Shown here: piece by piece, positions 29,771 through 39,074 of the stretch
Position numbering within the stretch: the first letter of the stretch is position 1
Layout: the number at the start of each line of letters is the position of its first letter
Assembly (NCBI RefSeq): GCF_022267515.1
Contig: NZ_JAKFGB010000013.1
Location: forward strand, 1-64,000
Length of the DNA stretch: 64,000 bases
Reading direction: 5' to 3'
Source: Rubinisphaera margarita
Lineage (GTDB): Bacteria > Planctomycetota > Planctomycetia > Planctomycetales > Planctomycetaceae
Position numbers and translations under genes: made by a program
The notes under the pieces: generated by a model
What the model saw: only the letters and a program-made list of their open reading frames with translations
What the model was told of the DNA's origin: nothing
Databases searched by the model: none

Positions 29771-32700
29771 ATGAATTATCAGCCCGATGAGCCCTCTGCT
29801 GATAGGCCTCTTGAGGAGGAAGTTCTGGATCGTTTTGGCGTTCTTCCGAACTTCTTTCGGCTTGCGCCCGATTCCCCGGACATCGTGCAGAACCTCTGGG
29901 GCTTTGCGAAAGCGGGGTATCTGGATAACCCGTTGCCGTCTCTATTCAAAGAGCGGCTCTTCGTTTATCTGTCGCGTTATTGCGATGTCCGGTACTGCAT
30001 TGCCCGCCATGTTGGCTTTCTAATCGGCCTGGGTCGGCCATCTGGTGACCGGCTCGTGTCGCCGGAGAGTCTCGACGAGATTCTGCAACTGATCCGCCGC
30101 CCGTTGCCCAGCAGCGAACTCCTGTCGGAGCAGATCGAAGCTCTGCGCGAAATCGACCTGCTCCCTGAGCTTCCGTCCTCGGATTCTCCGCTCGAAGAAG
30201 CGGTGTTCTCCTGCGCCACGCATGTCTTCCTCCAGTCGCCAGAGGCCCCCCGTTGCCTGGAAGCTTTGCGGCTGGTTCTTGACAGCGACACGCATCAGCA
30301 CCTTCTGCTGTTTCTCGCGTTCGTACGCACGGCCCATTTCTGGACCAAGGTCCATCCGGAACTTCAGGAAGAAGCCGATATCAAGGAGCTTCTCACTGTC
30401 CATGAATCGCTGGCGGAATGCGTTCTGAGAGAACCCGATCCGTATTCGGACGAGACGACGCAGATTCTCCTCACAGAGCTCGCTCATCTGCGGCAGGAGC
30501 GACAACAGGCCGAATTGTTACGAGTGACGCTCTCGAGCATCGGAGATGCGGTCATCGCCACCGATCCTCACGGTCTGGTCACGAACATGAATATCGTCGC
30601 CGAGGAGTTAACCGGCTGGCCGCTCGACGAGGCCATCGGACAGCCTCTGGAAACCGTCTTCCGCATCGTTAACGAGGAGACCGGGGAAACGGTCGAGAAC
30701 CCCGCGAAACGGTCGCTGCGGGAAGGGGTCATTGTCGGCCTGGCGAATCACACGATTCTGATTGCTCGAGACGGAGCACGGCATCCCATCGACGACAGTG
30801 CGGCTCCGATTCGGAAAGACGATCTGATCGTTGGCTGCGTGCTCGTCTTCCGGGATGTGACGGAGCGCAGAGAAGCCGAGGAGGAACTCGCCGAGCAGGC
30901 GCGGCTGATGTCAATGCGGGCCGATATCAGTGCGGCTCTCGCGACGGCCGATACTGTGCAAACTGTTCTGCAGCGATGTGCGATGACGCTGGTCAAGCAT
31001 CTGAATATGGCGTTCGTTCGCATCTGGACACTCAACGAAGCCGACGATGTGCTTGAACTGCAGGCCAGTGCCGGGCTCTACACACATCTGGACGGGCCAC
31101 ACGGCCGGGTCAAAGTCGGTGAATTCAAGATTGGTCGCATCGCCCGGGACCGGGAACCGCTGCTGACCAATGATGTCCCGCATGATCCCAATATCAGTAA
31201 TCCGGAATGGGCGAAACAGGAGGGCATGAACGCCTTCGCCGGATACCCGCTAATCATCGGCGAACGGGTCGTGGGCGTCCTGGCAATGTTCTCCCGGCCA
31301 ACGTTGTCCGAGACCATGCTGACCAACCTCGGACCGCTGGCCGAAGCGATCGCGCAGTATCTTGACCGGAAGCAGACCGAAGCCGCGCTCGCTGAGAGCG
31401 AATTGCGATATCGACTGATCGGACAAGCGGCCAACGACGCCATCTGGGACTGGAATCTCGTGACCAACGAAGTGGCCTGGAATGAAGGGCTGCAGGCGCG
31501 TTTCGGTTACAAACCGCACCAGATCGGTAACGATGCCGTCTGGTGGTACGAACACATCCACCCCGAGGATCGGGAGCGCGTCGTGCACAGCATTCACGAA
31601 GCCATCGACGGTGGAGAAACGTACTGGACCGAAGAGTACCGGTATCGTCGCGAAGACGGAACACATGCCGTGGTCTGCGATCGCGGTCAGATTGTCCGCG
31701 ACGAGAATGGTAAGCCGGGACGGATGGTCGGCTCCATGCTGGATCTGACAGAACGCATCGAATCCGAGGAGCGACTGCGGGAGAGCGAAGAAAAGATTCG
31801 TCTGATGGCCGACACGATTCCAAACCTGGCGTGGATGGCCCAACCGGACGGGAATATTTTCTGGTACAACCAGCCCTGGTATGAATACACCGGGTTGACG
31901 CCCGAAGAGGTGCAGGGCTGGGGCTGGCAGTCCATTCACGATCCTGACGTCTTGCCGGAAGTCATCGCCCGCTGGAACGAATCGTTGGTGACCGGCCAGC
32001 CGTTCAACATGGTTTTCCCACTCAAAGGAGCTGATGGCAAGTTCCGCCCGTTCCTGACCCGCGTGAATCCGCTGCACGACGAATCGGGCGGCATCCGTTA
32101 CTGGTTCGGCACAAACACCGACATTTCCGAGCAACAGGAAACGCAGGCCCGTCTGCGCGAGATCGCCGCCCAACTCTCGGAAGCCGATCGTCGGAAAGAC
32201 GAATTTCTGGCGACACTGGCCCACGAACTCCGAAACCCTCTGGCGCCGATACGCATGGGACTCGAAGCGATGCGGGTCTTTGCCGATGACCCGGAAACAA
32301 TCGAAGAGATTCGCACCACAATGGAGCGGCAGACGCATCAGCTGATCGCTCTGGTCGATGACCTGCTCGATGTTTCACGAATCACGCGCGGAAAACTCGA
32401 ACTGAGACGCGCTCGAGTTGAGGTCAAGGACGTTGTCGCCAGCGCCGTCGAGGCCTCCACTCCCTTTATTAAGGAAGCCGGGCACACGCTGTCACTGTCC
32501 ATCCCCGAGGATTCGATGCCGCTCGACGCCGATCCGCATCGCCTGTCGCAGGTTCTGTCCAATCTTCTCAACAACGCCGCCAAGTACACGCCGGAAGGGG
32601 GAACGATTGACCTTCGAGCCGAAAAGCGGCACGACAAAGTCGTTCTCTCGGTGAAAGACAACGGGATCGGCATCCCTCAGGAAATGCGGGACCGCATCTT

Positions 32701-33301
32701 TGAGATGTTCGCTCAGATCGAGCGGCCGATGGAGAAGGGTTACACCGGCCTCGGCATCGGATTAACGCTTGTCAAATCACTGGTCGAGATGCATAACGGA
32801 CACGTTGAGGTCCACAGCGAAGGGGAAGACCAGGGCAGCGAATTCGTCGTCCGTCTGCCTCTGGCGGGAGCGTCTGCCGCACAGCCCACAATTCGGAAAG
32901 GGATGTCCAACAGCAGGACCACCGAGACGAAGCGCAAGGTATTGATCGTCGATGACAACCTGCCGGCCGCTCAAATGCTCAGCCTCGTGGTCAAGATGCT
33001 CGGCAGCGAAATTCAGCTCGCCGGCGATGGTCAGGAAGCGATCGATGTCGCCGCGGAATTTCTGCCGGATGTCATTCTGATGGATCTCGGCATGCCGCGA
33101 ATGAACGGCTACGAAGCCGCAAGACACATCCGTAACCAGCCCTGGGGTCAGGACATGCTGCTCGTCGCCCTGACCGGCTGGGGACAGGACGAAGACAAAC
33201 AACGCACCCGCGAAGCCGGCTTCGACCACCACCTCACCAAGCCAGCCGAACCCGCCACGCTCAACGAAATCTTCGCGGCGATCGACGAACGCCGGGGGTA
33301 A
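29771..33301 (+). CDS. Hybrid sensor histidine kinase with N-terminal AhpD/CMD-like domain
   Basis: 1176 aa, apparently cytoplasmic. Residues ~15-215 look like an AhpD/carboxymuconolactone-decarboxylase-type domain, with C71, C76 and H80 in CDVRYCIARH, a thiol pair arrangement suggestive of redox sensing. PAS follows (~245-370), then GAF (~385-535), two further PAS/PAC repeats (~545-790), HisKA with the phospho-accepting H in DEFLATLAHELRNPLAPI, HATPase (N box LSNLLNNAAKY, G1 KDNGIGIP, G2 GLGIGL), and a C-terminal receiver (aspartate in VILMDLGMPRMNG, lysine in HHLTKP). No membrane segment and no separate output domain. Its kinase core and receiver resemble the hybrid kinase at 34937. Confidence 0.93.
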   Translation: MNYQPDEPSADRPLEEEVLDRFGVLPNFFRLAPDSPDIVQNLWGFAKAGYLDNPLPSLFKERLFVYLSRYCDVRYCIARHVGFLIGLGRPSGDRLVSPESLDEILQLIRRPLPSSELLSEQIEALREIDLLPELPSSDSPLEEAVFSCATHVFLQSPEAPRCLEALRLVLDSDTHQHLLLFLAFVRTAHFWTKVHPELQEEADIKELLTVHESLAECVLREPDPYSDETTQILLTELAHLRQERQQAELLRVTLSSIGDAVIATDPHGLVTNMNIVAEELTGWPLDEAIGQPLETVFRIVNEETGETVENPAKRSLREGVIVGLANHTILIARDGARHPIDDSAAPIRKDDLIVGCVLVFRDVTERREAEEELAEQARLMSMRADISAALATADTVQTVLQRCAMTLVKHLNMAFVRIWTLNEADDVLELQASAGLYTHLDGPHGRVKVGEFKIGRIARDREPLLTNDVPHDPNISNPEWAKQEGMNAFAGYPLIIGERVVGVLAMFSRPTLSETMLTNLGPLAEAIAQYLDRKQTEAALAESELRYRLIGQAANDAIWDWNLVTNEVAWNEGLQARFGYKPHQIGNDAVWWYEHIHPEDRERVVHSIHEAIDGGETYWTEEYRYRREDGTHAVVCDRGQIVRDENGKPGRMVGSMLDLTERIESEERLRESEEKIRLMADTIPNLAWMAQPDGNIFWYNQPWYEYTGLTPEEVQGWGWQSIHDPDVLPEVIARWNESLVTGQPFNMVFPLKGADGKFRPFLTRVNPLHDESGGIRYWFGTNTDISEQQETQARLREIAAQLSEADRRKDEFLATLAHELRNPLAPIRMGLEAMRVFADDPETIEEIRTTMERQTHQLIALVDDLLDVSRITRGKLELRRARVEVKDVVASAVEASTPFIKEAGHTLSLSIPEDSMPLDADPHRLSQVLSNLLNNAAKYTPEGGTIDLRAEKRHDKVVLSVKDNGIGIPQEMRDRIFEMFAQIERPMEKGYTGLGIGLTLVKSLVEMHNGHVEVHSEGEDQGSEFVVRLPLAGASAAQPTIRKGMSNSRTTETKRKVLIVDDNLPAAQMLSLVVKMLGSEIQLAGDGQEAIDVAAEFLPDVILMDLGMPRMNGYEAARHIRNQPWGQDMLLVALTGWGQDEDKQRTREAGFDHHLTKPAEPATLNEIFAAIDERRG

Positions 33302-33322
33302 CCGTTCGGCACGGCCCGGGTG

Positions 33323-34579
33323 TCAGTTCTTCCCGCCGAGATCCAGAAACAGCATCATCGACGGGTTGCCCACGGGAGTGTACTCGCCGGTGAAGTTGAG
33401 CCGTCCGGTTTTCTTGTCGACGGCAAACGTGGCGAGGTTGTCGGCTCGCTGATTGAGGGTGTAGAAAAACCGGCCGGTCGGATCGAAGCTGAAACTGCGC
33501 GGGTAGTTGCCGCGAGTCCATTCTTCGTCGACGTAGCTCAGGGTGCCATCCTCGGCAATGGCGAAGATGCCGACGCTGTCGTGCAGACGGTTGCCCGCGT
33601 AGACAAAGCGGCCATCTTCTGAGACCAGAATCTCCGAACAGAAATTGCTGCCCGCGTAGCCCGGCGGAAGCGTGGAGATGGTCTGCCTCGCCGTCAGCCG
33701 GCCCTGCTCAGCATCGTAGTCGAACAGAACGAGCGTCGAGGCTTCTTCCTGAATTGAATAGAACCAGCGGCCGTTCGGATGAAAGTGGAAGTGCCGCGGT
33801 CCGTCACCCGGCGGAAGCGCGACGTAAGCCGGCTCGTTCGGCGTGAGCTGTCCGCTGTCAGAATCGAATTTCCAGAGGTAGATTCGATCGACTCCCAGGT
33901 CGGCGTGCAGAACGTACTTGCCGGAAGGATCGGCTTCGATCATGTGGGCGTGCGTCCGGTCGTGCCCGCTGAAGGCGAAGCTGCCCGGCGGCGCGTTCTC
34001 GGAGGTCGTCGGGCCGATCTTTCCGGTCGGCTCTTCGACATCGACGGCTTCACCAAGTGTGCCATCCTTGAGGACTGGCAGCACGGCGACGGTGCCTCCA
34101 AAATAGTTGGCGACGAACAGGTGCTTCCCGGACGGATGCAGCTTCACATACGTCGGCCCTGCACCGCCGGAGGCAACCGTGTTGAGCAACGTCAGTTGTC
34201 CGTCCTCGGGATCAACGGCGAAGGCACTCACACTGCCCGATTTCGTTCCGCCGAAGCGATCGGTTTCATTCGCGGAATAAATTCGAGTGCCTTCTGCGTT
34301 AGCGGCCAGACAACTCGGGCTCGTTCCCATCCGCACTACACCAGCTGGCGAAAGTTCCCCGGTTTTACGATCGACCTGAAACAGATGAATGCCCCGCCCG
34401 TTTCCGGGAGGCAGATCAACCTGCGTTGGCAGCACATCGGTCAGTGGAGAACTGAAGGTGCCGACATAAGCCATCAAGGGCGGTTCACCGGCGGAGGCGT
34501 GTTGCGAAAGGCCAGGGCTGAGGCCGACGGCGATTGAAAGGGCGAGAAACAGCAGGCGGCACGGCGGAAGATTGGTCAC
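33323..34579 (-). CDS. Secreted lactonase-fold beta-propeller (Pgl-like)
   Basis: 418 aa starting at GTG 34579 with AGGAG upstream. Signal peptide CRLLFLALSIAVGLSPGLSQ (ending near HASA). The mature part is a seven-bladed propeller of the 6-phosphogluconolactonase (YbhE) family: GRGIHLFQVDRKTGELSP, PSCLAANAEGTRIYSANE, PTYVKLHPSGKHLFVANYFG, HFHFHPNGRWFYSIQE and PRSFSFDPTGRFFYTLNQ. Because it is exported it is unlikely to serve the cytoplasmic pentose pathway; a periplasmic lactonase or sugar-binding role is more plausible. It ends 21 bases from the convergent hybrid kinase gene. Confidence 0.9.
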   Translation of the reverse strand: MTNLPPCRLLFLALSIAVGLSPGLSQHASAGEPPLMAYVGTFSSPLTDVLPTQVDLPPGNGRGIHLFQVDRKTGELSPAGVVRMGTSPSCLAANAEGTRIYSANETDRFGGTKSGSVSAFAVDPEDGQLTLLNTVASGGAGPTYVKLHPSGKHLFVANYFGGTVAVLPVLKDGTLGEAVDVEEPTGKIGPTTSENAPPGSFAFSGHDRTHAHMIEADPSGKYVLHADLGVDRIYLWKFDSDSGQLTPNEPAYVALPPGDGPRHFHFHPNGRWFYSIQEEASTLVLFDYDAEQGRLTARQTISTLPPGYAGSNFCSEILVSEDGRFVYAGNRLHDSVGIFAIAEDGTLSYVDEEWTRGNYPRSFSFDPTGRFFYTLNQRADNLATFAVDKKTGRLNFTGEYTPVGNPSMMLFLDLGGKN

Positions 34580-34936
34580 GGTGGGAGACTCCTGAGGAAC
34601 AAGCAGCAGGCGAGCGTCTCAATTCTGACTCCGGGGCCACGAAAATGCCACCTCGTGAAATCACACGGCTACTTTTTGAGTGGAGGGCCGGAAAAGGCAT
34701 TCCCAAGATCGCATTTGCGGCTATCAAAGAGTTACTGCGGAGCGATTCAAAGGGAATTGACGTCAGTTGTTCGTTTGTTCTCGATGACGTGCGGTGAGAC
34801 GATAATCGATAAAACTCCTGCTAGAATTGCAGCCACGCGTCGAAGCTGCCACAGAGAGGGCCAGGGTGGCAACTTAGGCTCTTAGACGAGAAGTCATCGA
34901 AGACGATCAACAGAGATCACGTGCGAACAGAAAGTC
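34580..34936. other. Divergent promoter region
   Basis: About 360 bases between the lactonase-fold gene (minus) and the second hybrid kinase (plus). No coding pattern on either strand and no marked hairpin. Both promoters should be here. Confidence 0.45.
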
Positions 34937-36616
34937 ATGGCTCTGCATTCCCCCAACTTCCAACAGCTGTTTGAGTCGTCCCCTGGCTTGTATCTCGTTC
35001 TGACCCGCGATTTCACGATCGTGGCGGTAACCAACGCTTACCTCCAGGCGACAATGACGGAGCGCGAGTCGATCCTGGGCAAGAACATCTTCGAGGTCTT
35101 CCCCGACAATCCCCGGGATCCCACTGCAACCGGTGTCGCCAACCTGCGTTCCTCGCTGCAGCGAGTCGTCCAGACTCGAGCCGCCGATACGATGGCCGTT
35201 CAGAAGTACGACATTCCCCGGCCCCAGTCCGAGGGAGGCGGGTTCGAGGAACGCTTCTGGAGTCCTCGGAATTCTCCGGTGTTCGGAGCAGATGGAGACG
35301 TCGAGTACATCATTCATCGCGTGGAGGACGTGACGGAATTCATCCGTCTCAAGAAACGACGGGCCGAACAGGAAAAGGACTATCAGGAGCTTCGCCTCCA
35401 TTCGGAACAGATAGAAGCCGAGGTCTTCCAGCGGGCGCAGGAGATCCAGGAGTCGAATCGCAAGCTGCGCGAGGCCAATGAAGAGCTCCGAGCCGCGCAT
35501 AAACATCTCTCGGATGCCGATCGCCGGAAGGATGAATTCCTGGCCATGTTGGCCCATGAACTCCGCAATCCCCTGGCTCCGATCCGCAGCGGACTCGACA
35601 TTCTCGCCATGAGCGGCAGTGATCAGGCCGACACGATTGCCGTGATGCAGGAGCAGATGGAACATCTTGTCCGTCTGGTGGACGACTTGCTCGACATGTC
35701 CCGCATCATGCAGGGACGAATCGAGCTGCGTCGCGACGCGGTCGAGCTTTCTGCTCTGGTCAATCGCTCCCTGGAGACCGTGAGACCGCTGATTGAAACT
35801 CATCGGCACGAACTGGATGTCTCGCTGCCAGAACACCCTGTCTGGCTGGATGCCGATCCCGTCCGAATCCTCCAGGTCATCGAGAATCTGCTGACCAACG
35901 CCATCAAATACACCGACACAGGCGGACGCATTGAGGTGACGGTCGAACAGGATGGCGCGGAGGCCGTCGTCAGCGTTCGGGACACGGGCGTCGGAATCGA
36001 GGAGGAATTGCTGTCGCAGGTGTTCGACCTCTTTATGCAGTCGCCTCGTTCGATTGACCGTGCCCAGGGCGGGTTGGGAATCGGTCTGACGCTGGTGCAG
36101 AAACTTGTCACCATGCACGGCGGCAGCATCACGGCTCACAGCGCCGGGAGAGGAAACGGAAGCACCTTCGTCGTGCGGCTTCCTGTCGTGAAGCCCCCCG
36201 CCCCGGCCAGCGACACCAGCGTTCCTCCGACTTCTGGCGAGTCCCGCCGCATTCTTGTCGTCGACGACAATCAAAGTGCAGCGAAGATGCTTTCCATTTT
36301 GTTGACGAGACTCGGTGATCACGAAGTGGAGACGATTTACGAGGCGACCGAAGTCGTCGCCTCGGTGCAGGAATTCCGTCCCGATCTCATCCTGCTGGAC
36401 ATCGGCCTGCCAAAGATGAACGGCTACGAAGTGGCACGGGCCCTTCGGAGAGAACCCGACTTCGACAACATCCAGCTGGTTGCCCTGACCGGCTACGGAC
36501 AGGACGAAGATCGCGAAAAGTCAAAAGCCGCCGGCTTCGACCTGCATCTTGTAAAGCCACCCGCCATCGAACAAATCAAAGCCGTGCTCGCCCACCCGAT
36601 GCAAAACGGCGAATAA
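34937..36616 (+). CDS. Hybrid histidine kinase (PAS-HisKA-HATPase-receiver)
   Basis: 559 aa cytoplasmic hybrid kinase. PAS at ~8-135 (FESSPGLYLVLTRDF, NIFEVFPDNP), a coiled coil (~140-190), HisKA with H207 in DEFLAMLAHELRNPLAPI, HATPase with N box IENLLTNAIKY, G1 RDTGVGIE and G2 GLGIGLTL, then a receiver (~430-555) with the aspartate in LILLDIGLPKMNG and the lysine in LHLVKPP. It shares the ALTGxGQDEDxxxxxxAGFDxHLxKP receiver ending with the kinase at 29771, so they look like recent relatives. No cognate response regulator with a DNA-binding output is nearby. Confidence 0.93.
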   Translation: MALHSPNFQQLFESSPGLYLVLTRDFTIVAVTNAYLQATMTERESILGKNIFEVFPDNPRDPTATGVANLRSSLQRVVQTRAADTMAVQKYDIPRPQSEGGGFEERFWSPRNSPVFGADGDVEYIIHRVEDVTEFIRLKKRRAEQEKDYQELRLHSEQIEAEVFQRAQEIQESNRKLREANEELRAAHKHLSDADRRKDEFLAMLAHELRNPLAPIRSGLDILAMSGSDQADTIAVMQEQMEHLVRLVDDLLDMSRIMQGRIELRRDAVELSALVNRSLETVRPLIETHRHELDVSLPEHPVWLDADPVRILQVIENLLTNAIKYTDTGGRIEVTVEQDGAEAVVSVRDTGVGIEEELLSQVFDLFMQSPRSIDRAQGGLGIGLTLVQKLVTMHGGSITAHSAGRGNGSTFVVRLPVVKPPAPASDTSVPPTSGESRRILVVDDNQSAAKMLSILLTRLGDHEVETIYEATEVVASVQEFRPDLILLDIGLPKMNGYEVARALRREPDFDNIQLVALTGYGQDEDREKSKAAGFDLHLVKPPAIEQIKAVLAHPMQNGE

Positions 36617-36731
36617 GCAGAGAACCCAAAGCGAACGACACCCGCGTCCGATCGCTCAAGCATTGAGGAATGCGGTCCCCCCGCGGTGTGTTCGTCAGCC
36701 TGCCTGCTATTCCAAGTTCGTTAACCCCATG

Positions 36732-36765
36732 AAAAAAGGCACGTTGCGAAGTTCGCAAAGTGCCT
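36732..36765 (-). terminator. Terminator of tRNA-Ala
   Basis: On the minus strand AGGCAC pairs with GTGCCT, with an inner TTGCGA/TCGCAA helix, and six T residues follow (36732-36737). It lies 7 bases beyond the tRNA 3' end. Confidence 0.8.
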
Positions 36766-36768
36766 GAA

Positions 36769-36844
<76 letters not shown>

Positions 36845-36877
36845 GGGAAAACGACGCTTCTCGCGTCGGTGGGCCGT

Positions 36878-36905
36878 ATTATGAACAATCGGCTCACAAT
36901 TGCAA
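36878..36905 (-). promoter_or_regulatory. Candidate sigma-70-type promoter of tRNA-Ala
   Basis: On the minus strand TTGCAA (36905-36900) is followed after 16 bases by CATAAT (36883-36878), placing a start about 30 bases before the tRNA. A short palindrome CGACGC...GCGTCG lies in the leader. By-eye match only. Confidence 0.4.
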
Positions 36906-37047
36906 ATCGATGGACCTCTTTTTTTCGTAGCCTCGGGATTCCTCCGATTTTCGCCGCAAACGCTGGACGAAACCGAACGCATCAGTCAAAGTTGTTGAGT
37001 CCTCACACTGAGGAACTGGACTTGCCGCTGGACGAGGTGAAGGGCCC

Positions 37048-38451
37048 ATGCTGAATATCCTCGATTCTGGACACGGCTCGAACCTCAAATGTTCGCGCCG
37101 CGATTTTCTAAGCATAGGCTCCCTGCTTTGCGGCGGCCTGTCGCTGGAGCAGATGTGCCGAGCTGGCGCGAAGGCGGGAACCGGTTCGTTGCTGAGGGAC
37201 CGGTCGGTCATCTTTCTGTTCATGCATGGCGGGCCGAGTCAGTTCGAAACGTTCGACCCGAAGATGACCGCCCCGATGGAGATTCGCAGTGCGACCGGGG
37301 AAGTGAAGACGTCCTTACCGGGGGTCACATTCGGCGGCACGTTCGAAAAGCTGGCTCCGCTGGCAGATCGCATGGCGATCGTTCGCTCGTTCACGACCGG
37401 AGACAGCCGGCACGATATCAAGCCGCTTGTGCATCGGACGACAAACGATGCGAATCTTGGGACGATGTACGCTCGCGTCGCCGGGCCGAATCATCCGGAA
37501 ACCGGGATGCCGCGAAATCTCGCGCTCTATCCGCAGGCGGTGGCACCGGACGCACAGCCCACGACCATGAAATTCGGGAAGTTTGAGTCAACCGGATCGT
37601 ACTCGTCGGCGCTGGCGCCTTTTGCTCCGGGAGCGGGCGGGAATCTTCAGAATGACATGAAGCTTTCGATTCCGATGCGGCGGCTCCACGACCGGAGGAC
37701 GCTGCTGTCCGAAATCGATCAACTGCGGCGGAACAACGATCGCGATGCCGTTTACGCGGCGATGGATCCCCTCCGTCAACTCGCCTTCGATACCATTCTC
37801 GGCGGGCTGGCCGAAGCGTTCGATTTGAGCCGGGAAGATCCGAAACTGGTGGAGCGTTACGACACGAGCAGGATCGCCACGCCGGAGAATATCAGTCGGA
37901 AGTGGAACAACTACAACAACTATGTCGACAACGGACAGAGTCTCGGCAAGCTGCTGTTGATGGCCCGGCGGTTGTGTGAGCGGGGAGCCGGCTTTGTGAC
38001 TGTGACGACGAACTTCGTCTGGGATATGCACGCCGACAAGAACAACGCCGGCATGGTCGAAGGGATGCGTTACATGGGACGCCCGTTCGATCATGCGGTT
38101 TCCGCGCTGATTGAAGACATCCACAGCCGTGGACTCGATGAGAAGATCCTGCTCGTCTGCTGCGGCGAGATGGGGCGGACGCCGCGGATTAACAAGAACG
38201 GCGGCCGCGATCACTGGGGCAATCTGGCGCCGCTGATGCTCTCCGGCGGCGGTTTGCCGATGGGGCAGGTGATTGGCGACTCGTCCCGCGATGGCAGCGT
38301 GCCGGCGACAAAGCCGATCACATTGCAGAATCTCGTGGCTACGATCATGAAGTCGCTGATCGACCCGAGCGAACTCCGGCTGCTGACCGACATCCCCCGG
38401 GAGATCATGCAGGCGACGACCGAGTGGGAATCGATTCGCGAATTGATTTGA
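37048..38451 (+). CDS. DUF1501 family TAT-exported protein
   Basis: 467 aa. The N-terminus carries a twin-arginine signal (CSRRDFLSIGSLLCGGLS). The body is the DUF1501 alkaline-phosphatase-like fold typical of planctomycetes: VIFLFMHGGPSQFETFDPK, FEKLAPLADRMAIVRSFTTG, WDMHADKNNAGMVEGM and the metal-binding-type DEKILLVCCGEMGRTPRINK with GRDHWGNLAP. GAAGGG lies a few bases before the ATG. DUF1501 genes usually sit beside a DUF1549/DUF1553 (PSD1 cytochrome) gene; none is here, so this copy is solitary. Possibly an exported sulfatase-like hydrolase; activity unproven. Confidence 0.93.
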   Translation: MLNILDSGHGSNLKCSRRDFLSIGSLLCGGLSLEQMCRAGAKAGTGSLLRDRSVIFLFMHGGPSQFETFDPKMTAPMEIRSATGEVKTSLPGVTFGGTFEKLAPLADRMAIVRSFTTGDSRHDIKPLVHRTTNDANLGTMYARVAGPNHPETGMPRNLALYPQAVAPDAQPTTMKFGKFESTGSYSSALAPFAPGAGGNLQNDMKLSIPMRRLHDRRTLLSEIDQLRRNNDRDAVYAAMDPLRQLAFDTILGGLAEAFDLSREDPKLVERYDTSRIATPENISRKWNNYNNYVDNGQSLGKLLLMARRLCERGAGFVTVTTNFVWDMHADKNNAGMVEGMRYMGRPFDHAVSALIEDIHSRGLDEKILLVCCGEMGRTPRINKNGGRDHWGNLAPLMLSGGGLPMGQVIGDSSRDGSVPATKPITLQNLVATIMKSLIDPSELRLLTDIPREIMQATTEWESIRELI

Positions 38452-38467
38452 ATGGTCGGAAAAGAAA

Positions 38468-38494
38468 AACGCCTCGCTACAAAAGCGAGGCGTT
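38468..38494 (-). terminator. Terminator for the minus-strand gene at 38520
   Basis: Perfect 11-bp hairpin AACGCCTCGCT-acaaa-AGCGAGGCGTT. On the minus strand it is followed by TTTTTC and TTTTCC, so it terminates the Cys-rich protein gene; on the plus strand it may also stop the DUF1501 transcript but lacks a T-run there. Confidence 0.72.
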
Positions 38495-38519
38495 CGTGAA
38501 TTATTGAGCCCGGTTCCGC

Positions 38520-39074
38520 TTACGTTGCGGCGGGTTCGGTTGTTTCTTCCACGACCTGTTCCGCAGCCGCTTCGGCTGGTTCTTCGGTCAGTTCTTCTTC
38601 CGCGGCTTCAATTTTAGCAGCCTCAATGTCCTCTGCACTCGGCGGGTTCGGAGCGATCTCAGCGAGTTCATCGCTTGTGCTCTCGGTTCCCTTCAGCAGA
38701 GCCGCGGCCATGGCCGATTTCTGCAGGTTGGCACAACAGGCTTCTTCTGCAGCTTCCGCAGCCAGCTTTTCTTCGTGACAGCAAACTCCGGTACCGCCTT
38801 CGGCGACGCTCACGGCATGACTGCAGCAGGAACCCCCGGCCGTGCATCCCGGAAACTGTTTGTCTGTCTTCATGCCGAGCGCGGCTTTGAAGTCGTTCTG
38901 GTTCGAATATGCCCAGCCGCCGGCGAACAGGAGAAGAGCAACCGCGAACAGCAGCTTGGTCATCTGGCTTCGTTTCGACGAGGCAGCCGACCGGTCGATC
39001 TGCTGAGCCGATTCGACTTCACCCGCCACCATGTTCGGGGCGTCTTCGAAACCATTATTCTCCTGTTGAGTCAT
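38520..39074 (-). CDS. Cysteine-rich, membrane-anchored protein with acidic tail
   Basis: 184 aa. A hydrophilic N-terminus is followed by a membrane helix (MTKLLFAVALLLFAGGWAYS, residues ~38-57). The exported part has cysteines in tight groups: CTAGGSCCSH, GTGVCCHEEK and EACCANLQ. The last ~50 residues are mostly E and A. Start ATG 39074 has GGAGGGATG upstream; the longer frame to 39494 is not protein-like. The CC pairs could bind metal or form disulphides. No family recognised. Confidence 0.68.
   Translation of the reverse strand: MTQQENNGFEDAPNMVAGEVESAQQIDRSAASSKRSQMTKLLFAVALLLFAGGWAYSNQNDFKAALGMKTDKQFPGCTAGGSCCSHAVSVAEGGTGVCCHEEKLAAEAAEEACCANLQKSAMAAALLKGTESTSDELAEIAPNPPSAEDIEAAKIEAAEEELTEEPAEAAAEQVVEETTEPAAT

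Noticed and set aside
34907..36322. 471-codon open frame on the minus strand
   Set aside because: Fully antisense to the hybrid kinase at 34937; its translation has no domain pattern. Long antisense frames are expected with this codon bias.
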